A stretch of DNA of 64,000 bases from Callorhinus ursinus (GCF_003265705.1 NW_020313159.1:768919-832918); one strand, 5' to 3'; shown: positions 22,802 through 35,009, counted from the first letter of the stretch. Notes: generated from the letters alone by a model not told the origin. Program-made: numbers and translations.

Positions 22802-23225
22802 AAGACCATAAATTTTAAAACATACCAAAAAATCTGACTCCAGCCATAGATAAAATAGGAAATTCTTTTAAAACAATAATTTCTTTCCTGTTTTAAAAGT
22901 AGTTTTTCCCTTTTACTTTACTTAACCAAGGAGCTGTTCCATTTCTTTGCTTTTTTAATAACGCAGTTTACCAAATTAAAAATAGATTCAGTATACCAAA
23001 TGATTTAATGATTCTCTGCAATAAAATCCTATTGGCTCATCACTTACCAGGACCTGCATCTACCACATAAAGCAAGATTTGCTCTAAAATTTCCTTTGGG
23101 TGTCACGAGTGATCCATTTCCAAGTTAATTAATTCACAGCACTTTCAGAGTGGCACAAGTTATGCTTTGAAGACCTCAAGTTAATATAACTCCCTCATCA
23201 AATGAAGCAATTTAGGGTTTTGTAA
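22802..23225. other. AT-rich unassigned sequence
   Basis: AT-rich with no recognisable repeat. Motifs such as GTTAATTAATTCAC at about 23125 are similar to the other islands. No gene. Confidence 0.35.
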
Positions 23226-23404
23226 AGCAGTGGTTCTCCGCCGGTTGCCCCCAGACCAGGTGTCACCTGGGGGCTATCAGAAATGCAAATTATGAGGCCC
23301 CACCCAGACCCACTAAACACTAAAGGTCAGGGAAAGGAATTATAGTCGCTATTTTAACAAACCCTCCAGAAGTTTCTGATGCAGCTGAAGTTTGGAACCA
23401 CTTT
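23226..23404. mobile_element. hAT-Charlie MITE (MER5A/MER20-like)
   Basis: Imperfect terminal inverted repeats (cagtggttctc at the left and gaaccactttt at the right) enclose 'cagaaatgcaaattatgagg', 'ccccacccagacccac' and 'ctccagaagtttctgatgca', the internal motifs of these small non-autonomous transposons. No transposase is present. The family name is approximate. Confidence 0.75.
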
Positions 23405-24831
23405 TCTAAAAGATGTGCCCACTCTCCCATTCAGTCACCTTCAAACAGCAAAGTGCCTCCAGTTGCTCAGGTCAGTACAGGCCCTAGCGTGAGCCTCCGT
23501 CCCAGGACGGCAGGCTTGAGACAGCCAGCCTGAACGTGTGGGAGGGTGTTCACCATGTGTGCGCGCACAGGCGTGTGTGAGTTCATGCATGTACCCACAT
23601 ATGTGTGTGCCTCCAGACAGAACACGAGCTGGTCACTGACCGTTGTTCATGTGACTTCTGGCTGGCACTGGGCTGTCTGCATGGTCAGGAACGGAAACTG
23701 GACAGAATGAAGTTCATGAACTCAGAAGGTGGCCCTGGTGCAAACCATGCAGACGTGTGGCCGCACACACGGTTTTCTGGTGCTGCCTCCCAGCTTGACG
23801 TGGAGACACTGACGAGGTGCCACGTTATTGTTCCTGACTCTCGCAGGGCCCTACGAGATTAGAAATCAGCTGCGCCTATGCACTTGTGGGTCTAAGTACA
23901 AAGAAAGAAAGGCACCGTGTGATTATCTGTGGAGAGGGCCATAAGCACCATGTATCTTTATCTCAGATCTCACCTTCTCGTTATTCAGAAGACAACGTCT
24001 ACCTAATGATGACTTCATCTAAAAGAGCAACCCCTGCCTCTGAGTCCTCCTCGCCCAAGGCCACCCTCCACACCCTCAGCTCCATCCAGACCAGGGGCCT
24101 GGACGCAGGTGCAGAACACCCTTGACATACCTCAGGGACCTGGCACTGTGATGATGGTATTTTTAGGAAGACGTCCCTACGGGTTTCTGACCTCCGACCA
24201 GTTCCAGGGCATCTGACTATCCTCATCAGCAGCAGTGCCAGGTCCTCTGGGCTTATCTCCACAAGCTCAGTTTTCCTGCGGGCACATCTCGACCCACAGC
24301 CCCCATCTTTTTCTTTGTGATCTTCTAACAGTGCAATAAGGCAGGTGCAACGGTGCAGCAGGTGCACACACAGGGCTCTGGGATCGCACCTCCGCCAGCC
24401 ACCTGCATGACCCGCTGTCCCCTGCTCAGACCCCAGGACCTCTCTCTGCTGAGACACAGCCTCACATCCCTCCCATCAGGCACCTCCGACCCCACTCCCG
24501 GTCTGCAGCCCCTCCTGAGCCCGGCTCCTTACTGGGATGTCCACATGTCTCTTCCCTTTGCCCAGTGCTGTCCAACCACCCAGGTTCCCCACAATGTCCC
24601 TTTGCTCCAGGAGCCCTCACCGAAAACTTTCTCCTACAATAATCCTTTCTGCAATTCTGAAACTCAGTATGTGCCCACTGAAAACTCCCTTCAAAAAAAA
24701 ATTAATGTGTTCTGGGCCCTATTTACTTCTAAACCACACATTTATGCACGTTCTGCATAAAAAGCCTGCACCTAAAGGAAACTAAATAACTTAATCACAA
24801 CCAGTCACTTTCCTGTCAATTAAGCAGAAGC
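23405..24831. other. Unassigned sequence
   Basis: No gene. A stretch of alternating purine/pyrimidine (TGTGTGCGCGCACA) lies at about 23555-23575. Open frames at 23999-24457 (minus) and 24353-24760 (plus) have no domain. Confidence 0.4.
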
Positions 24832-24887
24832 TGTCTCGGCAGAGACCAATCTGTGGGTCTAAACTGGAGAGGCCAGCACACGCCATT
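24832..24887 (+). repeat. 56-bp direct repeat, copy 1
   Basis: It pairs with 25544-25599 at 52 of 56 identical positions. It begins TGTCTCGGCAGAGACC and ends CAGCACACGCCATT. The flanking sequences of the two copies do not align, so the duplicated unit is short. Its nature is unknown; it could be a small dispersed repeat or a local duplication. Confidence 0.85.
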
Positions 24888-25543
24888 TGTATCCGGCAGG
24901 TTCTGACAAAGCCGCCTGTTGACACCCACACTTCTGAGGAGGAAGTTATTCTGCGCACGTGGTATGCTTCCACAGATAATTTCTATGGAAAACAGCACTC
25001 AGACAGTAATACAGGCCCAAGGTGACCTCATTACCAGAATTTGTTCTAGTTGTCATTAGACATATCACACCGTGTCACTCAAAATGGGAAAGAAATAAGA
25101 GATACTGACATGTAGCAGCCGTGATTAGAGATGAGAAATGCAGTCATGCTATAGGACCCCTTGGTTACACGGGAATATGCATCGTGTTTAAGATGCAATC
25201 ACCCTCAGATCCATCACGTGGTCTCTGAGGCCCTACCCTTCTGTTCTCTTTAATTTTTCCTTCCGTGTACGATGCAGCAAGTGGGTCTTCCACACACCTC
25301 AAAGCCAGCGTTGCTCAAGCCGACTCCTGAGATGTGTGTGCAGGAGGCCGTCAGGCCAAGTACCCAAAGCAAGAAAAACCAGCCAGACCTCCCACAAGGT
25401 TAACAAGAACGGTTCAGAATCAGCTTTCACCGACCCCGCTGCAGAGCACCGTAAGCCCAGGCCCCTTCCTCAGGTACTTGGAGCTGAAACGTGGCACACG
25501 GTCCAGCACTGGAGAGAATTCAAACCTGCTCACCCCTTGTGGG
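24888..25543. other. Spacer between the two 56-bp repeats
   Basis: 656 bases. The first 200 are AT-richer; nothing is assigned. Confidence 0.4.
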
Positions 25544-25599
25544 TGTCTCGTCAGAGACCAGTTTGTGGGTCTAAACCGGAGAGGCCAGCACACGCCATT
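25544..25599 (+). repeat. 56-bp direct repeat, copy 2
   Basis: The second copy, offset by 712 bp from the first, with four substitutions. It carries the short inverted pair GTCTC/GAGAC at its start, which the first copy also has. Confidence 0.85.
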
Positions 25600-28054
25600 G
25601 GAGCCGGGTCACATGGCTCAGTTTCCGTGCACGAGCCGCTCTGCAGGGAAGGACGGAAAGGGTGCCGTGATTGCACACCATCCGCTAGCTCAACACACGT
25701 GAGGCGGCACGCAGGCTCCACCGTTAGATCCCAGTCAAAACTGCAACAAGGGAGCTGGTTAGCTGTGGCGGCTCGAGGGTCCTGGGACCCGGAGCCATGA
25801 GGCCCGGGAGGCCAGCTGGCCCAGCCCCTCGACCGCAGGGACGCGGGCACTGAGGCCCACACGGTGGTCGCAGGGTGGGAACGACGGAGAAGACCGGCAC
25901 CCGGGCTAGGGCCCTTCCATCTGCGTCCCCCGCCAGCACTCTGCTCCTTCTGCCCCGGGCACCCTTCTCTGGAGCTGCCCCACCCAGACCCTATTCTCGC
26001 CGGTCGGTCCCAGCCCCAGAGGAGCTGTGCACACAGTGAAAGGCCACTGTCCTCAGGGCCCCCTGGCTTCCCGGCCCCCACCTCCTACCAGTGCCCCCGC
26101 TGGCCTCCAGCTCACCTCCCATCCCAACTCAGAGCATGAACTTAATTGTTTGAGGGTTTACTGTCTCTTTCCAGAGAGGCTCCAGGCTCCTGAGAACAGG
26201 ACAGACTCCCGTTCAGCACAGTGGCTGGTGGTTTAGAACGAACGCGCAGGCACACACACGCAACTTCTAACTCATGTCAGGAAGGTCTCTGCAGTTAAAG
26301 AGCACGTGGGGCTCTAGCTGTCTGTGAAAACTCTGAATGACCCACAGGACGTGTCCTCAGGTGAGCTGCGCCTCTTTTAGACCACACGTGCTCGGCGCCC
26401 CGCCTGCTCCGTGGTCCCGCCACGGGCGTGTGACCGGTGTGGGCACACAGCCAGGAAGAACTGACCCGGGTTTGTTTTCACCTCAGTTACACAGAGAATG
26501 TCTGACCACGGCTCTACTTTCTCCTCAGTTGCAAAGACCCTGCAAAGTAAACCGAGACCAACCAGTTTTTCAGTTCTTGCTCCCAGGAAGGCACAGCCCC
26601 CAGCCCCCACCCCGCTCCATCCGGCAGCCAGGCCCAATTAAAGCTGTATTATACCCCGGAGCAGACGACGGTGGACCGTCTATCTGAATGTGGCCTTGAG
26701 CAATGTCCCTCCAGGACGACGGGGCAATCCCCACTGTGTGGATGATGCTCCTGGACAAACACTGGACAAATCCCCCAAGGCGGATGCTGGGAAAGGCACT
26801 AATTCAGGGAACTTCTTACTGCCACTATCGGTAAAAACAGGTGTTGGACCACCGCCAAACGTCCTAGGGCACAGTCTGAGGGCCCCCACAGCGTCACAGG
26901 GTGTGCGTCAGGAGGGGACGTGGAGAGCAAGGTAGATCAGAAACTGTCTTGACTTGGGCCAAAGACCGTCACTTTCTAAAACTGCTGAGTTACATGCATG
27001 CTAACTTTTCCTCAAAAAAGTTATTTACAAAAACTGGTTTAATTTCCTGGGCCACAAAATGGGGGAGTTTACTGGTGCAGGAAGACGGCGCCTCCGCCCC
27101 CCACCCCGTGCGTGCCTGCGCTGGGTGGCGTGATCCTTCAAGGCAGATCTGGTTCTCGCATTTGGGTCTGAGGCCATGGTTGGGCAATGGGGCCTGAAGA
27201 AGTCAGGGGCACTCCTCCCTCCATCCTACAAATATTTCCTTCATACCAGTCAACACACACACACACGCCCCCAAACCGGAATTTCTGCCAGAATGATGGC
27301 GGTGCTTTCTGCTAACGGACTGAACCTTCTAAAAGAGCTGAATTCAGTAGTTAGCGGGACAGATTTAGCACAGGGTAGTTTCATCTTTTTGGAAGTGCTT
27401 TAATAGGGGTGAGGCTCAGTGAGCTGGAGGCAGGGGCGGGTGGAGGAGGGGCCCCTGCAGGAGCCGGTCCTGGGCACGGTCTCCGTGCGGTTACTTGCAG
27501 AGCTCGGCCCCGTCCAGCGCTGCTGTGGTCTGAGGGGAGCAGGACGCAGTGGTCGGTGGGTGCAGCTTTGCAGGGGCCGCTGTGTGGGGAGCTTGCTGGG
27601 GGCAGGTCACAGGACGAGCTGGACAGGGGTCTGCGGGCGCCAGTGCACCCGGGGCGCCCCGGGGGCGGTGGAGAGCAGCTTACTGAGCACACTGCCCTCC
27701 CAGTCTCTCATGGTTTCCTGGACATGGGGAGGCCGAGGCTGACAAGTCAGGGCCAGCAGGGCAGCAGGCGGGGAAGTGGCCTGGGGTGGTCTCAGCTCAC
27801 CCCTGGAGCGCTGCACTGTCCTGAGCTCCCACTCGCAGAGCTGCTCTAGCCTCCCCAGCCCCCCACCCCTACCACCGTGTCCCTCTCAAGTTGTCAGCTG
27901 CAGACCCACTCCGTGTCCCCTCTTTGACAGTGAACATCACTTTCTTAGCAACAGTGAGTTAATCTGAATTTCTCAGTGAACCTCGTCCTCCGGCCCTGGG
28001 TGAAGAACAGCCCTCCGTGACGAGCACAGCGGTGTCAGTCATACTCACAGGCAC
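25600..28054. other. GC-rich unassigned block
   Basis: No gene. Frames at 25551-26081 (minus) and 27409-27849 (plus) are long only because the DNA is GC-rich; neither has a domain. A short AC run lies at about 27249-27265. Positions 27420-27680 are moderately CpG-rich. Confidence 0.45.
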
Positions 28055-28260
28055 CAGAGGGACAGTGGGCACCGACGGGCAGACCTGCGCCCCTGCCGCA
28101 GGAGGAAGTGCGCTCCTGGGTGGAGCGCTCCAACACTGGCCAGGGCCACGGGGCCGCGCGGCTTCCCCATGAAGCGGAGCTGCGGAGCGACCCGGAGGGA
28201 CGCCAGCCCCGCTGTGCCCAAGTCCCGGGCCTCGGGGTGTGCTCGTTGGGGCCCCACGAC
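28055..28260. promoter_or_regulatory. Small CpG-rich patch
   Basis: About 18 CpGs in 180 bases (28081-28260), including GGCCGCGCGG. This density stands out from its surroundings. No recognisable promoter or first exon is attached, so it may be a GC-biased patch rather than a true CpG island. Confidence 0.3.
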
Positions 28261-28603
28261 AGCTCTGCACCCTGACCCTCCGTCCCTCAGGAGCTGGGCT
28301 GACTCTCCTCTTTGTGGCAGAAACACACGTGGAAGGAGGGGGCATCAGATGGCATCATGTCCGCCCTCCTCCCGCACACGCTCTGCACGGGGCCAGGGCA
28401 GGGGAGAGAGGACGGACAGGAGGCGGGGCATGCACACAGGGAGCAGGGGGGGCTGGCCGAGAGCCCTGTCTGTCCTCTCGTTGTTCCCCCAGAGTCAGTG
28501 CTGCGAACCACGTGCACCACAGACACGGACAGCAGGACCCAGCGGGGCCGCCGCTGTGGAGGGACAGAGGGAGGAAGGGCAGAAAAATATATTCCCAGCC
28601 CAG

Positions 28604-28797
28604 CGGCGCCTGGGTGGCTCAGTCGTTGGGCGTCTGCCTTCAGCTCAGGTCATGGTCCCAGGGTCCTGGGATCGAGCCCCGCATCGGGCTCCCTGCTCCG
28701 CGGGAAGCCTGCTTCTCCCTCTGCCACTCCCCCTGCTTGTGTTCCCTCTCTCACTGTGTCTCTCTCTGTCAAATAAATAAATAAAATCTTTAAAAAA
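28604..28797 (+). mobile_element. Young SINEC insertion (arctoid-type body)
   Basis: A complete element: head 'ggcgcctgggtggctcagtc' (A box tggctcagtcg), B box region 'gggatcgagccccgcatcg', a body with 'ctccgcgggaagcctgcttc', a pyrimidine-rich stretch, and a tail with 'aaataaataaataaaatctt'. Flanks 28582-28602 and 28792-28813 form an approximate 20-bp target-site duplication (…ttcccagccca / …tccccagccca). It is about 95% identical by eye to the reverse copy at 10887. It is not a functional tRNA gene. Confidence 0.95.
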
Positions 28798-28813
28798 ATA
28801 CATCCCCAGCCCA

Positions 28814-30224
28814 ATCTGAATGTTTCCTAAGGAACCCCACCTAAACTGGTGTTTTCCAGGGAGGGAGGTTGTGAATAGCTCTTCCTTCAGCTTTTCTGTA
28901 TTGTTTCGATGTGTTATTAAAAACCTAGCATTGTGAGCCACGATGCTGTAAGTACTGCCATTTGGGATGAGGCAGCACCATGAAGTCTCACTGATACAGA
29001 GCACATTCTCCACCCTCAACAACGGAGTCTTCCACCCGAATTGTCCTGAAGCTGAGGGGCAGAGGAAGGAGGAGAACAAGCTAGTCTCTGAGCCTGGGGA
29101 CCCCGGGTCAAGGGCATCAGCGTCTGTGGGGTTCCCAGACAATCTCTTCTGGATAGCTCAGGAGTCTGGGGTTCTTTACCGCAAACACATCAACTTAAGA
29201 ATGAACATGAAATAAAAAGATCCTTTCCCTTCTTCATTTAGGAAGCATTAAAAAATATCCTCTGTATCATCCTCGTGGCCACCTGCAAAGGGGAGGGGCA
29301 GTACAGGAAGATCCTTGTGGAGGAGGGTGGCAGGTGCATCCCCACGAGCCCCTCTCCATTCCAGGCGGGGCACCCGGGGCCCAGGTCGCCACCCCTCCTC
29401 ATCTTGCATGCTCAACTCTCGGGAAGCTCACTACAGGGCGGTGTGCTTCCGTTGGGCCACGGACCGCAACTTCCATTTCCCGATAGCTAGCTCAAACTCC
29501 TTTTCCCACAACGCGTGATGGTCTGCTCACAAGATTTTCTATCAAAACATAAATAGATTCAGATTTCTCTGAAGAGCAGGTTTCCCATAACGGTGTACAA
29601 GTCCATGTGAAGAGGAAGTCCAAGGATGTGGAGGAAAATAGTTCCTTGTTTCCTAGGTGGTATGACTTGATGAAATAAAAGTATCTCAGCAGCAACCAGC
29701 ATCTGTGGGAAGAAAGACCTACAAGCCCACCCCTGCGTGGGTCGGAGCAGACATGCTCACTGTGGGTGTCAGCTTTTCCTTCCTTTCAGAGAGGTAATTT
29801 CCATGATGCACCCACCCAGGACCAGGGAGCTTTGGAAGAAAAACACAGCAGGAAACCTCCGAAGGCTCCCCGAAAATGTGCAGGAAAGATACCATTTTAA
29901 TCATCTGCCCGGCCCAGGAACCTAAAGGCTCCCAGCCAGGAGGGCTGTCTTCTCCCACAACCTCCTGCATCTGTTTCAGTGCCTCGAGGCAGGGCTGCAG
30001 GGACTCACGCGGCCGACGGGAGACTGCAGGGCTGAGGGACGCAGCAGTGACCAGAAGGGGCTGCAGCCAGGGGAACGGCCCCCGAATCCCCATGGCCAGA
30101 GGGAGAGGCCCAGCAAGGCAGGCTTGGTGACCATCCCGGACCACCGTGCCAGGACTCGACGATGAGCACATGTCACGTGTCTCCATACGCACGGATGTGG
30201 TCTTACTGCCCCACGGTCACGTGC
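28814..30224. other. Unassigned sequence
   Basis: No gene or named repeat. Opposed open frames at 29719-30192 (minus) and 29737-30130 (plus) have no domain. Confidence 0.4.
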
Positions 30225-30570
30225 ATGCTGCCATGTACCTGGTATGGCGACCTGAATAATTTATTGTTGGGCTCACGAGATTATTGAACAGTGTGTTGGG
30301 TATTTTTTGGAACCAGCAGAACAGACCTAATATGTCAACGTTGTTTTCAGCCTCTTTAAATATTTCCAACACAGCAATTCTCTGCTACAGGCCACCAATA
30401 ATCTTCTGCTTCTAGAGAGAAAAATAATTACACAGCTTAAGGGCAGATGCCCGCTCTGAGCTATTTCAGCTAGCTTTATTGGGTGCAATTACAACCTACC
30501 ATTGTCTCCTTCCCAATTTATTTCAATAAGAAGCACAGCGAAGTTTCCTAATATTTCTATCCTTAAAATT
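30225..30570. other. AT-rich island, candidate conserved element
   Basis: AT-rich with several sharply defined motifs (GAATAATTTATTG, AAATAATTACACAG, GGTGCAATTACAACC, CCCAATTTATTTC) and no transposon signature. It lies between GC-rich blocks. Confidence 0.3.
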
Positions 30571-31969
30571 GACAAAACACAAATAAGCTGATGGGAAACC
30601 AGCAACACGTCGCTGGAAGGGGGCGTGAGGGGGTGCGGACTTGCCCTGACACTGAGAAGTCTCTGGACCAAGGGCTTCACCTCCCTGCACACACCACATG
30701 CCTCATTCTTAAAACGAGCGGTCGTTCATTTCGAGCGTCCCCGCTGAAGAACGCTGAGCAGTAATTCCACACTTTCTACCTACTTTATCCTCATCAGCCT
30801 CTCCCAAGGCCCACCTGTCACCCAGGGATTAATTTCGCCAGTCTGGCCACATTTGGGAGGTAAAAATGCCCATCTCAATTCAATCAGCATTTATTAAACA
30901 CACCCCAGCATTTGGGGCCACGATCCCTGATTCCCACAGGGCAGCAACTCCAAAGTTTCAGGACGAGAGCTCCCACGTGCTTCCCGACCCCCAGAAAGCC
31001 TGTGCCGACGGCTCACAGGTGGCTCCGTCCTGAAGGTAGCAGCGGCCTGTGGGATCCCGGCTCGGGGCTCACTCACCCCTGCGCACACGGTGTCACTGCC
31101 CGACGCAAGGACAGACTTGACACGCTCACACCAGACACACAGAGGGAAAGCCAGCCAGCGAAACCCAACTTCTCCGGCAGGTACTCAGGTTCCGGGAAAA
31201 CAAACTTGTAAAGTACAGACTACCCTTCAAAACTATGGTAGAGAATAACGTATGGGTCAGATCAGCTTGCTCTGATAAGGGCCACCTCGAGTCGATGCAG
31301 ACATTTGTGCACGGAGACTTCGCTTTCTCACCTTACCTTGTCTCTGCTCTTCCCTCCCACAGCCAAACACACCGACCAGCCAGTGTGCCTGCCAGCCGGG
31401 CTCCACGCCGGCCCCATTACAAGCTCCCGAGTGCCCTGTGGGGCTGCTAGCATGACCCAACGGGCTCACACAGCACGGGGACGACCTCCTTTCTGGGCCT
31501 GGCCCCCTGCTCCGGCTTAGTATCAGCCCCTCGGCTCCTCTGCTTCGGGGAGCCAGGCAGCTCGGCCCAGGCCGTGCGGGTTCCCATCTGGGCTCTTGTG
31601 GGCTCCTCACCCTCTCTCTGCAAAGGGCAAACGGGACCCCACCTGCTGCTTTGTGCGAGTCATGGGAAAACCGTGACGAGGGGCCCCTGAAGTCGGGCCA
31701 TGCCTCTGCTCTCCTCACAGAGCCCCTCGCCCCCCACACCTTCCCATCCCCTCTTCCCCGGCACGTGCCTCTGCCACATGAAGATGATGCAGAGTCAGTT
31801 CAGACTGCACCGGGAGGCCGTCTCGGAGGTGCCCCCCTCTCCCAGCAGGACACGTGCAATGTAAGTAAGGCATTCAGTCACTGTCTCTGGTGTGCAAGCC
31901 TGGGGGGCGATGCATTTTGTTTTCATTATAAGGATTAGTGGGGGAATCCTGGAGTCCATTTGCTCTGAG
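30571..31969. other. Unassigned, mostly GC-rich
   Basis: No gene. Positions 30770-30900 are AT-richer. Frames at 30912-31211 (plus) and 31257-31739 (minus) have no domain. Confidence 0.4.
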
Positions 31970-32111
31970 CCCCTCCCTCCTCCCTCCCTCCTCCCTCCCT
32001 TCTTCCCTCCCTCCTCCCTCCCTTCCTTCCTTCCTCTCTCCCTCCCTCCTCCCTCCCTTCCTTCCTCCCTCCCTCCTCCCTCCCTCCTCCCTCCCTCCCT
32101 TCCTCCCCTCC
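31970..32111. repeat. 142-bp uninterrupted polypyrimidine tract
   Basis: Every base from 31970 to 32111 is C or T, arranged as irregular CCCT and CCTT units. The opposite strand is pure purine. Such tracts can form intramolecular triplex (H-DNA) and vary in length. Frames through it (runs of L, P, S and F, or of G, R, E and K) are artefacts. Confidence 0.97.
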
Positions 32112-32802
32112 GAGAGCCTGTGCTGTCTATATCCTGTGCCAGTGGACAGTGAACACAAAGAAATGAACCTGGGGGAGACAGGAAACACCTACTCAGACGA
32201 CCAACCTTAAAATCAGTTGGGGAAATGGGAGGGAGCCCAACAGCTGCCTTGTGAGGGTCCAGGAGGAAGGGGCAGTCATGCTGGGACTGGAGAGGGGGAG
32301 GCTTTACCGAGACTGCTGCTGTTGAGGCAGGTGTGGAAGGCAGAGGCCTCAGGAAGAGCATGTGCAAAGGCCATGGGGTCAGGAGCTGGGCATGTCCTTC
32401 ATCACACACCCCTTCCATGAGGTCACTGCTTAGAGGAGCCCAGCGCAGAGTCCTACTGTGACCCCGACGTGGCCTGGGCACTGGCGCCCTGGGGCTTTGT
32501 CACGAATTCTAGCCAGCCCCAGCCTGGGATTAAACTTAGACGTGAGGTCCCGACAAGAACCCGAGGAGACTCTAGAAGCTTGGACTTCTAGGACTCCCTG
32601 CTTGGACTTCGCTCCCCAGGGAGGCATCTCTGGCCTCCACAGCTAACGTTCTTTTGGCACTTACTGTACATATCATTCATTTTACTCTTATATTTACTAT
32701 TTTATTCCCTAAAAACATTTAAATGTATGTATGTGTCATTGCCCCAACCTCCTTCAAGGCAGTGCTTTGTGTCCAGGACGTGGGCCGCACGCTCTAACCA
32801 CG
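32112..32802. other. Unassigned sequence
   Basis: No gene. From about 32650 to 32760 the sequence becomes AT-rich and weakly resembles an L2 3' region. Confidence 0.4.
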
Positions 32803-32966
32803 GAGTGCTGTCCGTGGGGCCTCCTGCTGTGACGCAGTGTTTCGGCATCTGTGCGGGCCCGTCCAGGGCGGGCGTCTCTGGCACCTGGAATGTGCCCAGT
32901 CTGGTGGAGGGCCTGCTTGTTTCAGTGGCCACGTGTGGCCAGTGACTGCTGCATTGGACACGGCAG
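32803..32966. mobile_element. hAT-Charlie-type MITE, diverged
   Basis: The left end 'gagtgctgtccg' and right end 'cattggacacggcag' are imperfect inverted repeats. The right part (gtggccacgtgtggccagtg) matches the 3' end common to a group of Charlie-derived MITEs. The internal part is degraded. Confidence 0.5.
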
Positions 32967-34576
32967 GTCTAGGCCCTCGGGTCCGCTGCTTCAGTTTGAT
33001 GCCATGAAGCATTTAAAGTGAAGGTAAAGGAGGGTCTGGAAACCGTTAGCGCTTTGCCGTATACTGGTGGCCACTTCACACCTTGCTGCATCCATGAAAC
33101 CAGTCGCTCTTCTGTGAAGATTCTGTCAGGGGCTCGCAGGGCAAAGAGCCGTGCCCGTCTCCGGGCCACCACTGGGCGAGGCCAGCAGGTGCTCGCTGGC
33201 AGGCTGCTCCCTCCTGACGGGACCACGGGTTACACGGGTGCCGACAGCAAGCCCGACTGTCACCTGCGACAGCGCGGGACCCCGTGTTCTGCGGGAACGG
33301 CGGGATGCAGAGCACACCCTGAGCCCCAGGAGTCTCCGAGGTCAGCTGTCCTCCATGAGAAGAGTCTTGCCCTGAACCACAGAGTACTCGGTAAGTACTC
33401 AGCGGCTGAGTGAGACCCCTGGACTGTTGGAGACACTCCGTGGACTTCCAAAAACCTTTCTTCCACGGTGAGCTGAACTGTCCAAACACTGGGACTTGGG
33501 TGTTGAGAGGACGAAGGCTTTGAGTTTCATTCTAAGACATGACATTTACCGCTGTTTCCCTCTGAGTCAGGATTATGAGCCCCGGGGGCCCTGTGGCAGC
33601 CCCCACCGTCAACGCCGCCTCGGGCAGTTGTCAGCGCCGGGCGGGAGCCACGTCTCCTCATTTACATCCTGTCATGGGGATTCTACCCTAGGGGCCCGGC
33701 TGCTCCAACCCGCCCGAGGCGGGAAACCTCAGACGACGCCGGCTTGGCTGCCCAGCCTGGAAATGACCTCCCACCACAGAGGCAGCATACCAGCCATGGT
33801 GAAGGGTGGGAGGCTCGGGGCCTGGGGGAGGAGGGTGCACAGATGCGTGTGATGGTGGTGGGCATGAAACCTCTCTGTCCTAAATTCCTAGCGCAGTCAC
33901 TGGCACCTAGGAAGGCTGGTGACGCTAGTCCAGCAAATGCACGAGCGGATGAAGGAAGAACTGAAATCACCACATGGCTCACAAGGCTCCGAGCAAACGC
34001 ATACGAATCTGGAGGATGGAGCAAACACAGAATCTCCTCGCCCCGTGCCACTTTCTAGGAGCTTATGGCTGATCTAAGGAGTGCCGAGAAAGTCACAAAG
34101 GACAATGCTATGCACTGGCAGGTTAGGGAGCTCGGGGCTTGCTCAGGGAGGTGCCTCTGGGATTACAAGGCTGGGCTGGGGCAGATCGGAGGCCGCCCGT
34201 GCACAGGGTGACTGAGACTGGGAAGCTGAACAGGCAGACGGAGAAGTCCAGCTGGGACAGGGTCACTCAAGGGTCTCATCAGTCCATGGAACCCCAGAGT
34301 TGGAAGGGTCCTCGCAGACATCCCAAACTGAGGTGAGGAGCCAGGCCTTTGCAACCCTCCCTGTGGAGATGCTCAGCTGTGAGCCGCTGGTCCCACCCGT
34401 CCTGGCACGCCAGGTGAAGGGCGCTGGTCCCGCACTGGCCGGGGCGTCTGGTGGCCCCTGACTGCACTCCCTTCTGGGGGCTTTACCAGTCAAGGCAAGC
34501 CCTCCAAAAGACGAGGAGAATCCAGGTGAGGGGAGGAAAGACAGCAGGAGAGGACAGCTGGGTGAAGTCGAAGTCA
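32967..34576. other. Unassigned, with a small L2 fragment
   Basis: Mostly unique. Positions 33868-33965 look like an L2 3' end (cctagcgcagtcactggcac … gcggatgaagg). Positions 34280-34340 (agagttggaagggtcctcgc) resemble another old repeat that I cannot name. Frames at 33018-33413 (plus) and 33076-33489 (minus) have no domain. Confidence 0.4.
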
Positions 34577-34901
34577 TGTTGTGGGCTGAGCGGCGTCCTC
34601 TGCCAAAGTCTGTGTTGAAGCTCTAACTCCCAGCGCGTCGGTGTTCGGAGACACGGTCTTGGAAGAGGTAATTACGGTGGAATGAGGTCAGGAGGGTGGG
34701 CCCCGATCCAGCGCGACTGGTGTCCTGATAGGAAGAGGCGATCAGAGCACAGACATGCGGAGGGTCCACCACGCCAGGACACGGTGAGGGCGGCCCCAGG
34801 AGAACCGGCCCTGCCCACGCCTGGACCCCGGCCTCCAGGACGTGAGGAACAGAGGCCCCGTCTGTGGGGTCCTGTTATGCCAGCCCTGAAAGACTAAGGC
34901 A
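34577..34901 (+). repeat. MLT1A-type MaLR solo LTR
   Basis: It starts 'tgttgtgggctgagcggcgt' and continues with the family pattern: 'gtgttgaagctctaactccc', 'gaggtaattacggtggaatg', 'aggtcaggagggtgggcccc', 'gactggtgtcctgatagg', then a 3' end 'cctgttatgccagccctgaa'. GC-rich drift is marked. No internal ERV sequence. Confidence 0.85.
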
Positions 34902-35009
34902 GGAAGGAAACAGGCTTCCCTCGGTCTGTGCTCCACAGTGAGGGCCTCTTCGGTTCGTGGCGCTGGCATTTAATCTGCGCTCATCAGCCTCCCCTCCCCC
35001 CGCAATACT
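34902..35009. other. Short unassigned spacer
   Basis: Nothing assigned between the LTR and the AT-rich block. Confidence 0.4.

Noticed and set aside
28604..28680. tRNA gene (A and B box present)
   Set aside because: This is the tRNA-Lys-derived head of a SINEC; it lacks a foldable anticodon arm and continues into SINE body and tail.
28169..28784. Two frames of 180-200 codons in different phases
   Set aside because: Their C-terminal parts are translated SINEC and the rest is CpG-rich sequence without a domain.
31795..32481. 228-codon minus frame with G/R/E/K-rich middle
   Set aside because: The middle is the complement of the polypyrimidine tract; the ends have no domain.
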